The position numbers and the translations under genes are program-made. The notes beneath the pieces are model-generated. The model searched no databases. It was given only the letters and a program-made list of their open reading frames with translations, and was not told where the DNA came from. This document shows, in pieces, positions 37,893-46,874 of a DNA stretch of 64,000 nucleotides. Origin of the DNA: an uncultured Pelagibacteraceae bacterium (GTDB lineage Bacteria > Pseudomonadota > Alphaproteobacteria > Pelagibacterales > Pelagibacteraceae); contig CACOOK010000002.1 of assembly GCA_902628815.1 (NCBI GenBank), positions 59,438 to 123,437 on the forward strand. Direction: 5' to 3'. How positions within the stretch are numbered: the first letter of the stretch is position 1; every line of letters starts with the position of its first letter.

Positions 37893-38443
37893 TGAACATT
37901 AGCAAAAAAAACTTAACCCCAGTAGCGCTTGTATCAATATTTTTATTAATGTTAGGATTATCTTTTGCTGCAGTTCCTCTATATGACCTTTTTTGTAGGG
38001 TCACAGGATTTGGTGGCACTACCCAAAACGCGACTAATAAGGAAATTCCTAAAATTATAGTGAATCAGAATTATAAAATGAGATTTGATACAAATATAAA
38101 TAGCACGCTGGATTGGAAATTTTATCCAGAAATGAACACTTTAAATTTAAAACCTGGTGAAGTCCATACGGTTAAATTTAACGTTGAAAATCCAAGCAAT
38201 GAAATTTCTTCAGGTTCAGCTACATTTAATGTGTCTCCATCTCCATTTGGAATTTATTTAAATAAGATAGGATGTTTTTGCTTTGAAAAACAAACTTTAC
38301 AACCAGGTGAAAAAAAAGAATTTGTGCTAACTTTTTTCTTGGATCCAGAAGTTGTTGATGACAATAAAACTAAAAATATGTCTGATGTAACGTTATCTTT
38401 TACATTCTTTTCATCAGGCTATTACGAAAAGAAAAATACATAA
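37892..38443 (+). CDS. ctaG: Cytochrome c oxidase assembly protein CtaG/Cox11
   Basis: This 183-residue periplasmic copper chaperone delivers copper to CuB of subunit I. It has a single N-terminal membrane helix, AAVPLYDLFCRVTGFGG after the helix, and the copper-binding CFCF in KIGCFCFEKQTL. An immunoglobulin-like fold follows, with EFVLTFFLDPEVVDD. All landmarks fit Cox11. Start and stop overlap the neighbours by single bases (TAATG at both ends). Confidence 0.96.
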   Translation: MNISKKNLTPVALVSIFLLMLGLSFAAVPLYDLFCRVTGFGGTTQNATNKEIPKIIVNQNYKMRFDTNINSTLDWKFYPEMNTLNLKPGEVHTVKFNVENPSNEISSGSATFNVSPSPFGIYLNKIGCFCFEKQTLQPGEKKEFVLTFFLDPEVVDDNKTKNMSDVTLSFTFFSSGYYEKKNT

Positions 38444-39234
38444 TGTCAGCAGAAAAACCAAAACATGACTACCATTTAGTTGATCCTAGTCCTTGGCCTA
38501 TCTACGTATCATTTGCAACATTGGTCTTGGCATTTGGAGCTGTATACTATTTTCATTCAAAAGCTCTTTGGTTACTATTAATTGGTTTTGCATTAGTAGT
38601 TTACGGCGCATTTATGTGGTGGAGAGATGTAATAGAGGAGGCAGAACATCAAGGTCATCATACTCCAGTAGTTCAAATTGGTCATAGATACGGTATGACA
38701 TTATTTATTGCTTCTGAAGTAATGTTTTTTGTTGCATGGTTTTGGGCTTTTTTTAACGCAAGTTTATTTCCACCAGACTCTATAGGTGGTATATGGCCTC
38801 CAGCAGATATTAAAACATTTGATCCTTGGGATATACCATTGATTAATACTCTAATTTTATTGTTATCAGGAACTTCCGTCACCTGGGCACACCACGCAAT
38901 GTTAGAAAACGATAGAAAAGGATTGGTAAATGGTTTAATCGCAACAGTATTTTTAGGATTTATATTTTCTTGTTTTCAAGCTTATGAGTATCATCACGCA
39001 ACATTTACTTTAGATGGTGGAATTTATGGTTCGACGTTTTATATGTCGACTGGTTTTCATGGCTTTCATGTAATAGTAGGAACTATCTTTCTTGCAGTTT
39101 GTTTGTTTCGATCAATGAGAGGTCACTCGACGCCTCAACACCATTTTGGATTTGAAGCAGCAGCTTGGTACTGGCACTTTGTTGACGTAGTTTGGTTATT
39201 CTTATTTGCTGCGATCTACATTTGGGGAAGTTAA
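38443..39234 (+). CDS. coxC: Cytochrome c oxidase subunit III
   Basis: This 263-residue membrane subunit has seven predicted helices and the family segments HDYHLVDPSPWPIY, WWRDVIEEAEHQGHHTP, RYGMTLFIASEVMFFVAWFW, STGFHGFHVIVGTIFL and AAAWYWHFVDVVWLFLF. Glu94 in the IASEV segment is the conserved carboxylate. It completes the catalytic core with coxA and coxB. The alphaproteobacterial DUF983 gene often found next is missing; the SURF1 gene follows directly. Confidence 0.97.
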   Translation: MSAEKPKHDYHLVDPSPWPIYVSFATLVLAFGAVYYFHSKALWLLLIGFALVVYGAFMWWRDVIEEAEHQGHHTPVVQIGHRYGMTLFIASEVMFFVAWFWAFFNASLFPPDSIGGIWPPADIKTFDPWDIPLINTLILLLSGTSVTWAHHAMLENDRKGLVNGLIATVFLGFIFSCFQAYEYHHATFTLDGGIYGSTFYMSTGFHGFHVIVGTIFLAVCLFRSMRGHSTPQHHFGFEAAAWYWHFVDVVWLFLFAAIYIWGS

Positions 39235-39241
39235 TCTCAAA

Positions 39242-39904
39242 TTGAAAAGAGCATTTTTATTTCAACTATTCGTAATTCTATTTGTAACAATATTTTGCGC
39301 CTTAGGAACTTGGCAACTTTATAGATTGCAATGGAAACTAGAGCTTATAAGCGAAATAACTTTTGGATTAGACTCAAAACCAATAGAATACTCTAATTCA
39401 ATTAAGAAAAATTATCAGAGAGTAAGTGCTAAAGGAAAATTTAATTTTGACAAACAAATTTACCTTTATAGTTTGAACGACAGCGGAAAACCTGGATACG
39501 ATGTAGTCACTCCTTTCAGAACAGATAAAAATCAAAATGTTTTAATTAATAGAGGATGGATTAAAAAAGAACTCAAAGGTAGTTCAAGCATCAACTTTAA
39601 AGAAGAAACCGATAGAGAGATAATTGGCCTTTTAAGAGAAATATACAATCCAAGTATATTTAAACCAGACAACGATATTTCAAATAATATTTGGTTTTCA
39701 TTAAATTTAGAAGATTTAAAAGAAGCTACGGGAGAGCAATTTAATGAATTTGTAATTTTTTTAGAAGATAATAAGATTAAGACACCACTTCCTAAAAAGA
39801 TTAGTATAGATGTGCCAAATAATCACCTTAAATATGCTATAACGTGGTATGCAATATCAATTTCTATAATTTTTTATTATTTATATTTTAGAAGAAAAAA
39901 ATGA
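39242..39904 (+). CDS. SURF1 family oxidase assembly protein
   Basis: This 220-residue protein is anchored by N- and C-terminal membrane helices, the SURF1 layout. Landmarks are LGTWQLYRLQWKLELI, YDVVTPFRTDKNQNVLINRGWI, and NNHLKYAITWYAISISIIFYYLYF at the C-terminus, here quoted in parts: NNHLKYAITWYAIS is the diagnostic piece. SURF1 aids haem a insertion into subunit I. I choose TTG 39242, 7 bp after coxC; an earlier TTG at 39206 would overlap coxC by 29 bp. It overlaps thrC by 4 bp. Confidence 0.9.
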   Translation: MKRAFLFQLFVILFVTIFCALGTWQLYRLQWKLELISEITFGLDSKPIEYSNSIKKNYQRVSAKGKFNFDKQIYLYSLNDSGKPGYDVVTPFRTDKNQNVLINRGWIKKELKGSSSINFKEETDREIIGLLREIYNPSIFKPDNDISNNIWFSLNLEDLKEATGEQFNEFVIFLEDNKIKTPLPKKISIDVPNNHLKYAITWYAISISIIFYYLYFRRKK

Positions 39905-41277
39905 ATTATTTTAGCACTAGGGACAAATCTTTAAAATTTAGTTTTAAAGATATTTTCTTAAGAGGTCTAGCTCCAGGTGGAGGGCTGTTTTTACCAAATG
40001 AAATAAAGAAATATAATCAAGAAGAACTTAATAATTTAAGTCATTTAAATTATAATGATCTTGCAACAGAAATTATCTTTAACTTTTGTTCAGATGAAAT
40101 TAAAAAGAAAGAACTAAACTCATTAATTCAAAAATCTTATAGTAGTTTTAAAGAAAAAGAAGTCGTAAATTTAAAAAAAATTGGAAATATAAATCTTCTC
40201 GAACTTTATCATGGACCCACTTTAGCTTTTAAGGATATTGCAATGCAGGTAATTGGAAATATGTATGACCATTTAGAAGTTGCCAAAGATAAAGCTGTAA
40301 ATGTTGTAGTTGCTACATCTGGAGATACTGGATCAGCAGCTATAGCAGCCTTGAGCAATAGAAAAAATATAAGTCTTTTTGTTCTGCATCCGCATAATAA
40401 AATTTCTAATATTCAGAGAAAAATTATGACAACAATTGGTGGAGACAATATTTATAATATTGCTATTGAGGGATCATTTGATGATTGCCAAAAAATTGTA
40501 AAAGATCTTTTTAATGAAAATAGTTTTAGATCAAAAATAAATATGTCAGGCGTGAATTCTATCAATTGGGCGAGAATTGTTTGTCAAATTGTTTATTATT
40601 TTTATTCTTTCTTTAAATTAAAAAAAAACAATATTAGCTTTTCAGTACCAACTGGTAATTTTGGAGATATCTATGCTGGATATGTAGCAAAAAAAATGGG
40701 TTTACCAATTAATAAACTTTTAGTTGCTACAAATAAAAATGATATTTTACAAAGAGTAATCAATACAGGTGAATACAAACCTGATACAGTAAAAGCAACC
40801 ATCACTCCAAGTATGGATATACAAGTTGCCAGTAATTTTGAGAGGCTACTTTATTATATATTAGATGAAAGCGATAGTAAGGTAGGATCATTAATGAGCG
40901 ATCTATCATCAAAAAGTTTATTTAACTTAGAAAAAAAAGAAGTAGATAAAATTAAGAAAGATTTTGAAGCAGTAAAAGTTACAGATGAAGAGACAATATC
41001 TGTAATCGATGAAATATATAGAGAGCATAAATTTATAATTGATCCTCATACTGCTACTGGAGTAGGAGCAGCAAATCGCTTTAAAAATTTAAGAGATATG
41101 GTTGTTCTTGGTACAGCTCATCCTTACAAATTTAGTGATACAATAAAAAAAGCTATAGGAAAAAATTTAGATATACCTAAGCATTTAAAATTGAATATGA
41201 ATAAAAAGGAAAAATTTGATATTATCGGTAATTCAAATACAGAAGTAAAAAATTATATTTTAGGAAAAATACAATGA
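39901..41277 (+). CDS. thrC: Threonine synthase
   Basis: This 458-residue PLP enzyme converts O-phosphohomoserine to threonine. It begins with the family's YFSTRDKSLKFSFKDIFLRGL. The PLP lysine lies in ELYHGPTLAFKDIAMQ. ATSGDTGSAAIAAL binds phosphate, SVPTGNFGDIYAGYVAKKMG follows, and DPHTATGVGAANRF is near the C-terminus. Homoserine kinase (thrB) is encoded on the other strand 0.9 kb away. The start overlaps SURF1 as ATGA. Confidence 0.96.
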   Translation: MNYFSTRDKSLKFSFKDIFLRGLAPGGGLFLPNEIKKYNQEELNNLSHLNYNDLATEIIFNFCSDEIKKKELNSLIQKSYSSFKEKEVVNLKKIGNINLLELYHGPTLAFKDIAMQVIGNMYDHLEVAKDKAVNVVVATSGDTGSAAIAALSNRKNISLFVLHPHNKISNIQRKIMTTIGGDNIYNIAIEGSFDDCQKIVKDLFNENSFRSKINMSGVNSINWARIVCQIVYYFYSFFKLKKNNISFSVPTGNFGDIYAGYVAKKMGLPINKLLVATNKNDILQRVINTGEYKPDTVKATITPSMDIQVASNFERLLYYILDESDSKVGSLMSDLSSKSLFNLEKKEVDKIKKDFEAVKVTDEETISVIDEIYREHKFIIDPHTATGVGAANRFKNLRDMVVLGTAHPYKFSDTIKKAIGKNLDIPKHLKLNMNKKEKFDIIGNSNTEVKNYILGKIQ

Positions 41278-41759
41278 GAATAAAAGAAGGAGACAAACTA
41301 CCTAACTCAGAATTATTTTATCTTGATCAAAATAATGATGTAAAAAAAATTAATATTTTAGATCTTTGTAGTGGTAAAACTATTATTTTAGGTATGCCTG
41401 GTGCTTTTACAAAAACTTGCTCAGCTCTTCATCTTCCTGGGTATATAAAAAATTATGAATTAGCTAATAAAAAAGGAATTTCTAAAATTGTTTGTGTTGC
41501 TGTGAATGATCCTAACGTAATGAAGGCCTGGGGTGAAAATCAAAACACTGGAAGTAAAATTTTCATGGTTGGTGATCCCTTTCTTAAATTTACAAAAGCT
41601 ATTGGAGCAGAGGTAGATAAATCCGAAAAAGGATTAGGAATTAGATCTAATCGCTACACTATGTTGGTGGAGAATGGTGAAGTTAAAAAAGTAGAGGAAG
41701 AAAAAGAAACAGCTACTTGTGAATTATCTTCAGCGGAAAGCTTTTTAAAATCTATTTAG
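41274..41759 (+). CDS. Peroxiredoxin, Prx5-like
   Basis: This 161-residue thiol peroxidase of the Prx5 group has the peroxidatic Cys in GMPGAFTKTCSALHLPGY. A likely resolving Cys is near the C-terminus, in ATCELSSAESFL. It reduces hydrogen peroxide or organic peroxides, with thioredoxin or glutaredoxin as electron donor. The start overlaps thrC as ATGA. The 3' end overlaps rnhA on the other strand by 8 bp. Confidence 0.93.
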   Translation: MRIKEGDKLPNSELFYLDQNNDVKKINILDLCSGKTIILGMPGAFTKTCSALHLPGYIKNYELANKKGISKIVCVAVNDPNVMKAWGENQNTGSKIFMVGDPFLKFTKAIGAEVDKSEKGLGIRSNRYTMLVENGEVKKVEEEKETATCELSSAESFLKSI

Positions 41760-42174
41760 TTTTCAAAACTGCCAATTTATCAACAAGATTATTATATTTA
41801 TTGCCAGCGTGCGCCTTGACCCACTTCCAAGTAACTTTATGTCTTAGACAAGCATTATCCAATTTAATCCAAAGATCTTTATTTTTAACTGGTTTCTTGT
41901 TTGAACTTTTCCAATTATTAACTTTCCACTTTTTAATCCAATCAGTTATTCCCTCTTTGACATATTTCGAGTCAGTAAAAATTGTAATCTCTGATTTTTT
42001 TTTTATTTTTTTTAATGCCATAATAGGAGCCATTAATTCCATCCTATTGTTAGTTGTATTACTTTCACTTCCAGAAATACTTGATTGATTAGAATCATCT
42101 AATATGATCGCTGCCCAACCTCCTCTCCCAGGATTTCCAGAGCAAGCACCATCAGTATAAATCTTTAACTTCAT
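41752..42174 (-). CDS. rnhA: Ribonuclease HI
   Basis: This 140-residue nuclease degrades the RNA strand of RNA-DNA hybrids. The four catalytic carboxylates are in YTDGACSGNPGRGG (Asp), NRMELMAPIMAL (Glu), TDSKYVKEGI (Asp) and NNLVDKLA (Asp), with HAGNKYN giving the catalytic His. It is the last gene of a reverse-strand run and abuts thrB. A second RNase H (rnhB) is at 57.5 kb. Confidence 0.96.
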   Translation of the reverse strand: MKLKIYTDGACSGNPGRGGWAAIILDDSNQSSISGSESNTTNNRMELMAPIMALKKIKKKSEITIFTDSKYVKEGITDWIKKWKVNNWKSSNKKPVKNKDLWIKLDNACLRHKVTWKWVKAHAGNKYNNLVDKLAVLKTK

Positions 42175-43142
42175 TAAAAGAAATAATCCTCATGATTTTT
42201 TGCATTCTTATGAAATTCTAATCTTTTCAAATACTCCATTGGATCTTTAATTTTAACCATTGCTCCCTCAACTTTATTTAATGAGTCAAATACTCGAGTT
42301 AGCAAGAATCTCAAAGCAGCGCCTTGAGATAATACTTTAATACTATTTAATTCGTCGTCTGATAATCTCCTTACAGATGTATATCCATCTATAAAATTTT
42401 TAGCTTTAGTTACATTGAAACTTAAATTATTTTTTAATCCATCAAAACATAATGCATTAAAACAAATAGCGATTTCAAAAGCAAAAAAATCTTCACACGA
42501 AAAATAAAAGTCAATTACACCACTAAATTTATCTTGAATAAAAAAAATATTGTCGTGAAATAAATCTGCATGGATTATTCCTCTTGGCAGACTTTTTGGC
42601 CAATTTTTTTCAACATCATTAAGATTTTCCTCAATTAATCTTGGTAGATCTTTGTGTATATTTTCACACTTATCTTTAACTGAATTGAATAATTTTCTCC
42701 ATGAATTTACGGATAGGTCATTTTGTCGATTTAATTTTAAATTCTTTGTAAGCTCATGCATTTTAGCTATTTCAGATCCAATTAATTTACAATTAGTTGG
42801 AGATAAATTTTGTTTTGCCTTTCCCTCAAGAAATGACACGATCATTAATTTTTTCCCCTCAAAATTTGTAATAGTTTCATTATTATTATTGGAAATAGGA
42901 GCAGGGCATTTAAATTTAGCTTTATTTAAAGATGACATTAGATCAGAAAAAAAAGGAAGATCAGCAGATTTAACTCTTTTTTCGTATATAGTTAATATAA
43001 ATTTTTTTTTATCTACTGATAAAAAATAATTTGTATTTTCAATACCTTCTTCAATTCCTTTAAATGACTCTAACTTACCTAAACTATAATTAGATAAGAT
43101 TTCCTCAATTTTATTTTGATCTAACTTTGTATATACAGCCAT
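42174..43142 (-). CDS. thrB: Homoserine kinase (type II, ThrB2)
   Basis: This 322-residue kinase has the aminoglycoside phosphotransferase fold, the form used in alphaproteobacteria. Landmarks are GIEEGIENTNYFL near the N-terminus, the catalytic loop RGIIHADLFHDNIFF, and GVIDFYFSCEDFFAFEIAI with the metal-binding Asp. It phosphorylates homoserine for thrC. Its start and stop each abut the neighbours by one base (ispH and rnhA). Confidence 0.93.
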   Translation of the reverse strand: MAVYTKLDQNKIEEILSNYSLGKLESFKGIEEGIENTNYFLSVDKKKFILTIYEKRVKSADLPFFSDLMSSLNKAKFKCPAPISNNNNETITNFEGKKLMIVSFLEGKAKQNLSPTNCKLIGSEIAKMHELTKNLKLNRQNDLSVNSWRKLFNSVKDKCENIHKDLPRLIEENLNDVEKNWPKSLPRGIIHADLFHDNIFFIQDKFSGVIDFYFSCEDFFAFEIAICFNALCFDGLKNNLSFNVTKAKNFIDGYTSVRRLSDDELNSIKVLSQGAALRFLLTRVFDSLNKVEGAMVKIKDPMEYLKRLEFHKNAKNHEDYFF

Positions 43143-44086
43143 TAATTGAGTTCTTTCGGCAATTTAAAAATAACTTTTTCCTCTGCAACTGTTACTTCCT
43201 CAATAGAAACTTTTCTATCTTTTTTTATATTATCCAACAAAGTTTGAACAAGCTTTTCTGGCGCAGAAGCTCCGGAAGAAATTCCGATAGTTTCAGAATT
43301 TTCAATCTCGTTAAAAGGAATTTCTTTTTCAGAATGCATTAAGTGAGAATTATTACAACCAGCTTTTTTTGCAACCTCAACTAATCTCACAGAATTTGAT
43401 GAATTACGACTACCCACTACAAAAAATATATCACATTTAGATGCTATTTCTTTGACCGCACTCTGTCTGTTCGTTGTTGCATAACAAATATCTTCTTTTA
43501 TAGGTCCTTTGATTTTTGGAAATTTTTTTTTAAGAGCTTCAATTATTTCAGCTGTATCATCTACAGACAGAGTGGTTTGAGTTATATAGGCTAAAGGTTT
43601 TTTAAAATCCTCTTTTTTTAATAGTTCAACATTATCTTTTGTTTCAATAAGTCTAATTGATCCTCTTGGAAGCTGACCCATAGTACCAATAACTTCTGGG
43701 TGATCTTTATGTCCAATTAATAATATATCAAAACCATTTTTATTTAGTTGTTCCGATTCTCTATGTACTTTAGAAACTAATGGACAAGTGGCATCTACAA
43801 ACGATAAATTTTTTAACTTAGCTTCTTCTGGAACTGATTTAGGAACTCCATGAGCTGAGAAAATTACAGGTCTACTCGAATCTTCTACATCAGATAATTC
43901 ATCAATAAAAATTGCACCTTTTTTTTTCAATTCTTCAACTACTTGCTTATTATGTACAATTTCATGTCGAACATATACTGGAGCACCAAACTTACCTATA
44001 GACTTTTCAACTATTTCAATCGCTCTTTTTACTCCTGCACAAAATCCCCTTGGTGATGCTAAATAAATTTTAAGTTCTTTTTTCAT
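43142..44086 (-). CDS. ispH: 4-hydroxy-3-methylbut-2-enyl diphosphate reductase
   Basis: IspH (LytB) is the last enzyme of the MEP isoprenoid pathway, making IPP and DMAPP with a 4Fe-4S cluster. Cluster cysteines lie in ASPRGFCAGVKRAIE (Cys16), DATCPLVSKVH, and GCNNSH or ICYATTNRQSAV. HDHPEV-like GHKDHPEVIGTMGQ and TQTTLSVDDT are also typical. It overlaps blh by 17 bp, so the precursor-supply gene is coupled to the retinal genes. ispE, another MEP gene, is at 60.5 kb. Confidence 0.96.
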   Translation of the reverse strand: MKKELKIYLASPRGFCAGVKRAIEIVEKSIGKFGAPVYVRHEIVHNKQVVEELKKKGAIFIDELSDVEDSSRPVIFSAHGVPKSVPEEAKLKNLSFVDATCPLVSKVHRESEQLNKNGFDILLIGHKDHPEVIGTMGQLPRGSIRLIETKDNVELLKKEDFKKPLAYITQTTLSVDDTAEIIEALKKKFPKIKGPIKEDICYATTNRQSAVKEIASKCDIFFVVGSRNSSNSVRLVEVAKKAGCNNSHLMHSEKEIPFNEIENSETIGISSGASAPEKLVQTLLDNIKKDRKVSIEEVTVAEEKVIFKLPKELN

Positions 44087-44975
44087 ATTTTTCTAAAAGA
44101 TATTCTAACAATATATGCGGAAAAGTGAGTGACGCCAAACCAATAAAAATTACCTTATAAATAGCCTCATCAAGCTTATAAAAATTATTTAAAAAATATA
44201 TTGCAAATAAAAATATTGTTGCGGTTGTAAAAGTTAATGGGATAGCTTTACTTATAAATTTTTTAAACCCTGTTTTAAAAGATTTATTTAATTCAAAAAT
44301 AAGAGAAATAGAATGCCTTATTGAGTGCAAAAAACAAAAATAAAGAGTGAAAGCTAAAACAGGTGATAAAAAAAAATTAAGTATAATCAAAGAAAAGAAG
44401 TCCATGATCATAACACCTTTTAGATTTAAATTTTCTTTTTTTGAAATATACAAAGATGACAAAAAACCTAGACATAATAATATAATTAAAAACTCATCGC
44501 TAAAAAATCTTGACTCAAAAACATTGAAATTTAGGACTCTGAATATTTCGTTTGTTTCATCTCGTTTAAATAATAATGGAGCTATGATTACTGGTGAACC
44601 TTTTAAGAAAAATAAACATTCTGATATAAAAAATTTTCCTCTATAAGGAAATACAGTATCTTCTTTTCCAAAATGGTAAGCAGCAACAACTAAAAATAAT
44701 AACAAAACTGAATTTGGGAATACAACCCAGAAAATTATTATGAGTAACGAAATTAGTATATAAGCAAGATAAAAGAAAATTGTTTTATTATATCCAAGAA
44801 ATTTTATAAGTTTTGCACCTTTGATATTATCCAATGCTCCATGAGAAATTCCTAAAATTAATATTAAAAATAAACAAAATGTTACTGGTTCAAAATTTAA
44901 CACCAGATAAATAGGACTCACTAAAATACAGAAATTAAAAAAAATAATTGAGTGCTTAAGGTTTATCTTTTCCAT
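44070..44975 (-). CDS. blh: Beta-carotene 15,15'-dioxygenase (Brp/Blh family)
   Basis: This 301-residue membrane enzyme cleaves beta-carotene into two retinals. It has several hydrophobic helices and the family's iron-ligand histidine motifs GISHGALDNIKG and AAYHFGKEDTVF. Further His lie in CFLHSIRHSISL and FPHILLEYL. Retinal is the chromophore of proteorhodopsin; the opsin gene is not in this window. It overlaps ispH by 17 bp and crtY by one base, ending the crtI-crtB-crtY-blh series. Confidence 0.93.
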   Translation of the reverse strand: MEKINLKHSIIFFNFCILVSPIYLVLNFEPVTFCLFLILILGISHGALDNIKGAKLIKFLGYNKTIFFYLAYILISLLIIIFWVVFPNSVLLLFLVVAAYHFGKEDTVFPYRGKFFISECLFFLKGSPVIIAPLLFKRDETNEIFRVLNFNVFESRFFSDEFLIILLCLGFLSSLYISKKENLNLKGVMIMDFFSLIILNFFLSPVLAFTLYFCFLHSIRHSISLIFELNKSFKTGFKKFISKAIPLTFTTATIFLFAIYFLNNFYKLDEAIYKVIFIGLASLTFPHILLEYLLEKYEKRT

Positions 44976-46042
44976 TAATTAAATAATGCCTTTAAAAAAA
45001 TTAATTTTGGCATTTTGCTTATAATATTTATATCTTCAATCAAATTGCTTTTATTTGACAAAAATTTTATAATTGTATTTGAAGAGGCTTTAAACATATT
45101 AAAAAATATCTCAGGCATTTTTTCAGGATTTTTCTTTAATACTCTGAGAAATACTTTATCTAAAAATTGGTATTTTTTTCCTAGGCTAAATAATTTTACT
45201 TCATCAATTTTATCAATATTTTTTACAATATACTTACAATGTTCTTGAATGTTTAAAAAAGTATATCCTGTGCTCAATCGTGTCATTCCTCCTGCAGATC
45301 CAATATTGATTATTTTATTTTCATTTTTTATTATAGGATAAAAAAGTGGTATAGCACCTTTTTCAGTAAAATTTATTTTATAGTTTTTAATTCCTAGATT
45401 ATTTTTTATATAGTTTTCTAATTGAAGGTCATAATCCATAAGACTATGTTCCTCTAAATCTGACAACCAAGTTGTCTCAACTAAAGCTTTATTTTTACTA
45501 AAAGGTAACGTATAAAAAAAATGTACATCATTTTTCTGATCGCAATTAAAATCCATTAAATTTACTATTTCTTCGTCAAAAATGTTCTTCGGTGTCTCAA
45601 TTTCTATACCTTGAAAGTGTTGCCACAATGCAGATTTATCAAGATCTCCGTTGAAGACACTATTGAAAATAATTGAATTATTTGAGTTGATTTCGTTTAG
45701 ATTTTTAAAAAAACTAATATTTAAATTCATAGAAAGCTTAGAATTTATCTTTTTGTAAAATTTTCCACTGTCGATACTTTGGTAAGGAAATTTTTTATTA
45801 TTTAATTCATGAAAGCTTTCTGAAGTATTAATTGTAAAGCTATTCCAACTTTTAATCACACAATCATCAAAGTTATGATCAAAAACTCTCCAGAAGGACC
45901 AGGTTTTGTCTCTTTTATATTCTTCACGAGTTTCAATTATTGCAAGAGTTTTATTTTTCAGCTTACCATTAATTTCTAGCTCATAAGCTAAAGATAGCCC
46001 AGCACATCCACCACCAATTATAACGTAATTAAATTCTTTCAT
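44975..46042 (-). CDS. crtY: Lycopene beta-cyclase
   Basis: This 355-residue flavoprotein-like cyclase closes both ends of lycopene to make beta-carotene. It starts with a dinucleotide-binding motif, YVIIGGGCAGLSLAYELE. DKTWSFWRVFDHNFD, the family's signature, is followed by NIGSAGGMTRLSTGYTFLNIQ. It overlaps crtB by 14 bp and blh by one base. This is the CrtY type common in proteorhodopsin-bearing marine bacteria. Confidence 0.92.
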   Translation of the reverse strand: MKEFNYVIIGGGCAGLSLAYELEINGKLKNKTLAIIETREEYKRDKTWSFWRVFDHNFDDCVIKSWNSFTINTSESFHELNNKKFPYQSIDSGKFYKKINSKLSMNLNISFFKNLNEINSNNSIIFNSVFNGDLDKSALWQHFQGIEIETPKNIFDEEIVNLMDFNCDQKNDVHFFYTLPFSKNKALVETTWLSDLEEHSLMDYDLQLENYIKNNLGIKNYKINFTEKGAIPLFYPIIKNENKIINIGSAGGMTRLSTGYTFLNIQEHCKYIVKNIDKIDEVKLFSLGKKYQFLDKVFLRVLKKNPEKMPEIFFNMFKASSNTIIKFLSNKSNLIEDINIISKMPKLIFLKALFN

Positions 46043-46874
46043 TTATATTAATCTCATTTTGTATAATTTTGTGATTTGAGTGATTATCGTAATCCATTTC
46101 TTTAACAAATAGCAACTGTATAAAATCAAAAATAGATAAAAAAGTCTGAATTATTTTTTGATAAACAGGAACATATATTTTTCCGGCACTATTGTAATTT
46201 TCTATATTTCTTTGTTTAAGTATACAGTCACCAATTTTTCTATAAATGCGTCTTGCTACTATAACTGAAAATCTCGATCTTAATGGAATACTACTGATTG
46301 AATTAAAAGATTTATTATAAAATATTTCAGAGTCATTAATTGTTTCTTTTATAGATAAAAAATCATGTTTAATATATTGCCTATTCTTTGATTTGTCTTC
46401 ACACACATCTCGAGCAATATTAGTAAGCTGCATTGCAATTCCTAAATCAATTGCTCCTTTTAGGGCTTCTCTATTACTTACTTTTAAAATTTTCGACATC
46501 ATCAAACCAACTGTTCCAGCAACTCTATAAGAATAAACTAGCAATTCTTTTTTTGAATTAATATTGACTATTTCTTGTAAATCGTTTTCAACACCGTCAA
46601 ATAAATCCATTACTACTTGTTTAGATATACCTTCGCTATCTACTATTGACCACATTTCTCTAACAATAGGGCTATTGGTATCTTTATTTATAAAAAAATT
46701 TTTAAATTTTAAAAAATTTTCTTTTTTGGTATCCAACTTACCATCATCATCGGCAATATCATCTAATGTTCTACAAAAATTATAAAGAGTTGAACATTTA
46801 TCAAATTTTGGTTTGGATAAAAAAAAACTTGCCCAATAAAAAGATTTTGCGTGTTTTTTCAATAAATTACTCAT
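46029..46874 (-). CDS. crtB: Phytoene synthase
   Basis: This 281-residue enzyme condenses two GGPP to phytoene. The first Asp-rich motif is FCRTLDDIADDDG (about residues 33-45), YRVAGTVGLMMSKIL is in the middle, and the second Asp-rich motif is LGIAMQLTNIARDVCEDKSKNRQYI, cited here as LTNIARDVCED. A GGPP synthase (crtE) is not present in the window, so GGPP must come from elsewhere. It shares a base with crtI and overlaps crtY by 14 bp. Confidence 0.94.
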   Translation of the reverse strand: MSNLLKKHAKSFYWASFFLSKPKFDKCSTLYNFCRTLDDIADDDGKLDTKKENFLKFKNFFINKDTNSPIVREMWSIVDSEGISKQVVMDLFDGVENDLQEIVNINSKKELLVYSYRVAGTVGLMMSKILKVSNREALKGAIDLGIAMQLTNIARDVCEDKSKNRQYIKHDFLSIKETINDSEIFYNKSFNSISSIPLRSRFSVIVARRIYRKIGDCILKQRNIENYNSAGKIYVPVYQKIIQTFLSIFDFIQLLFVKEMDYDNHSNHKIIQNEININERI

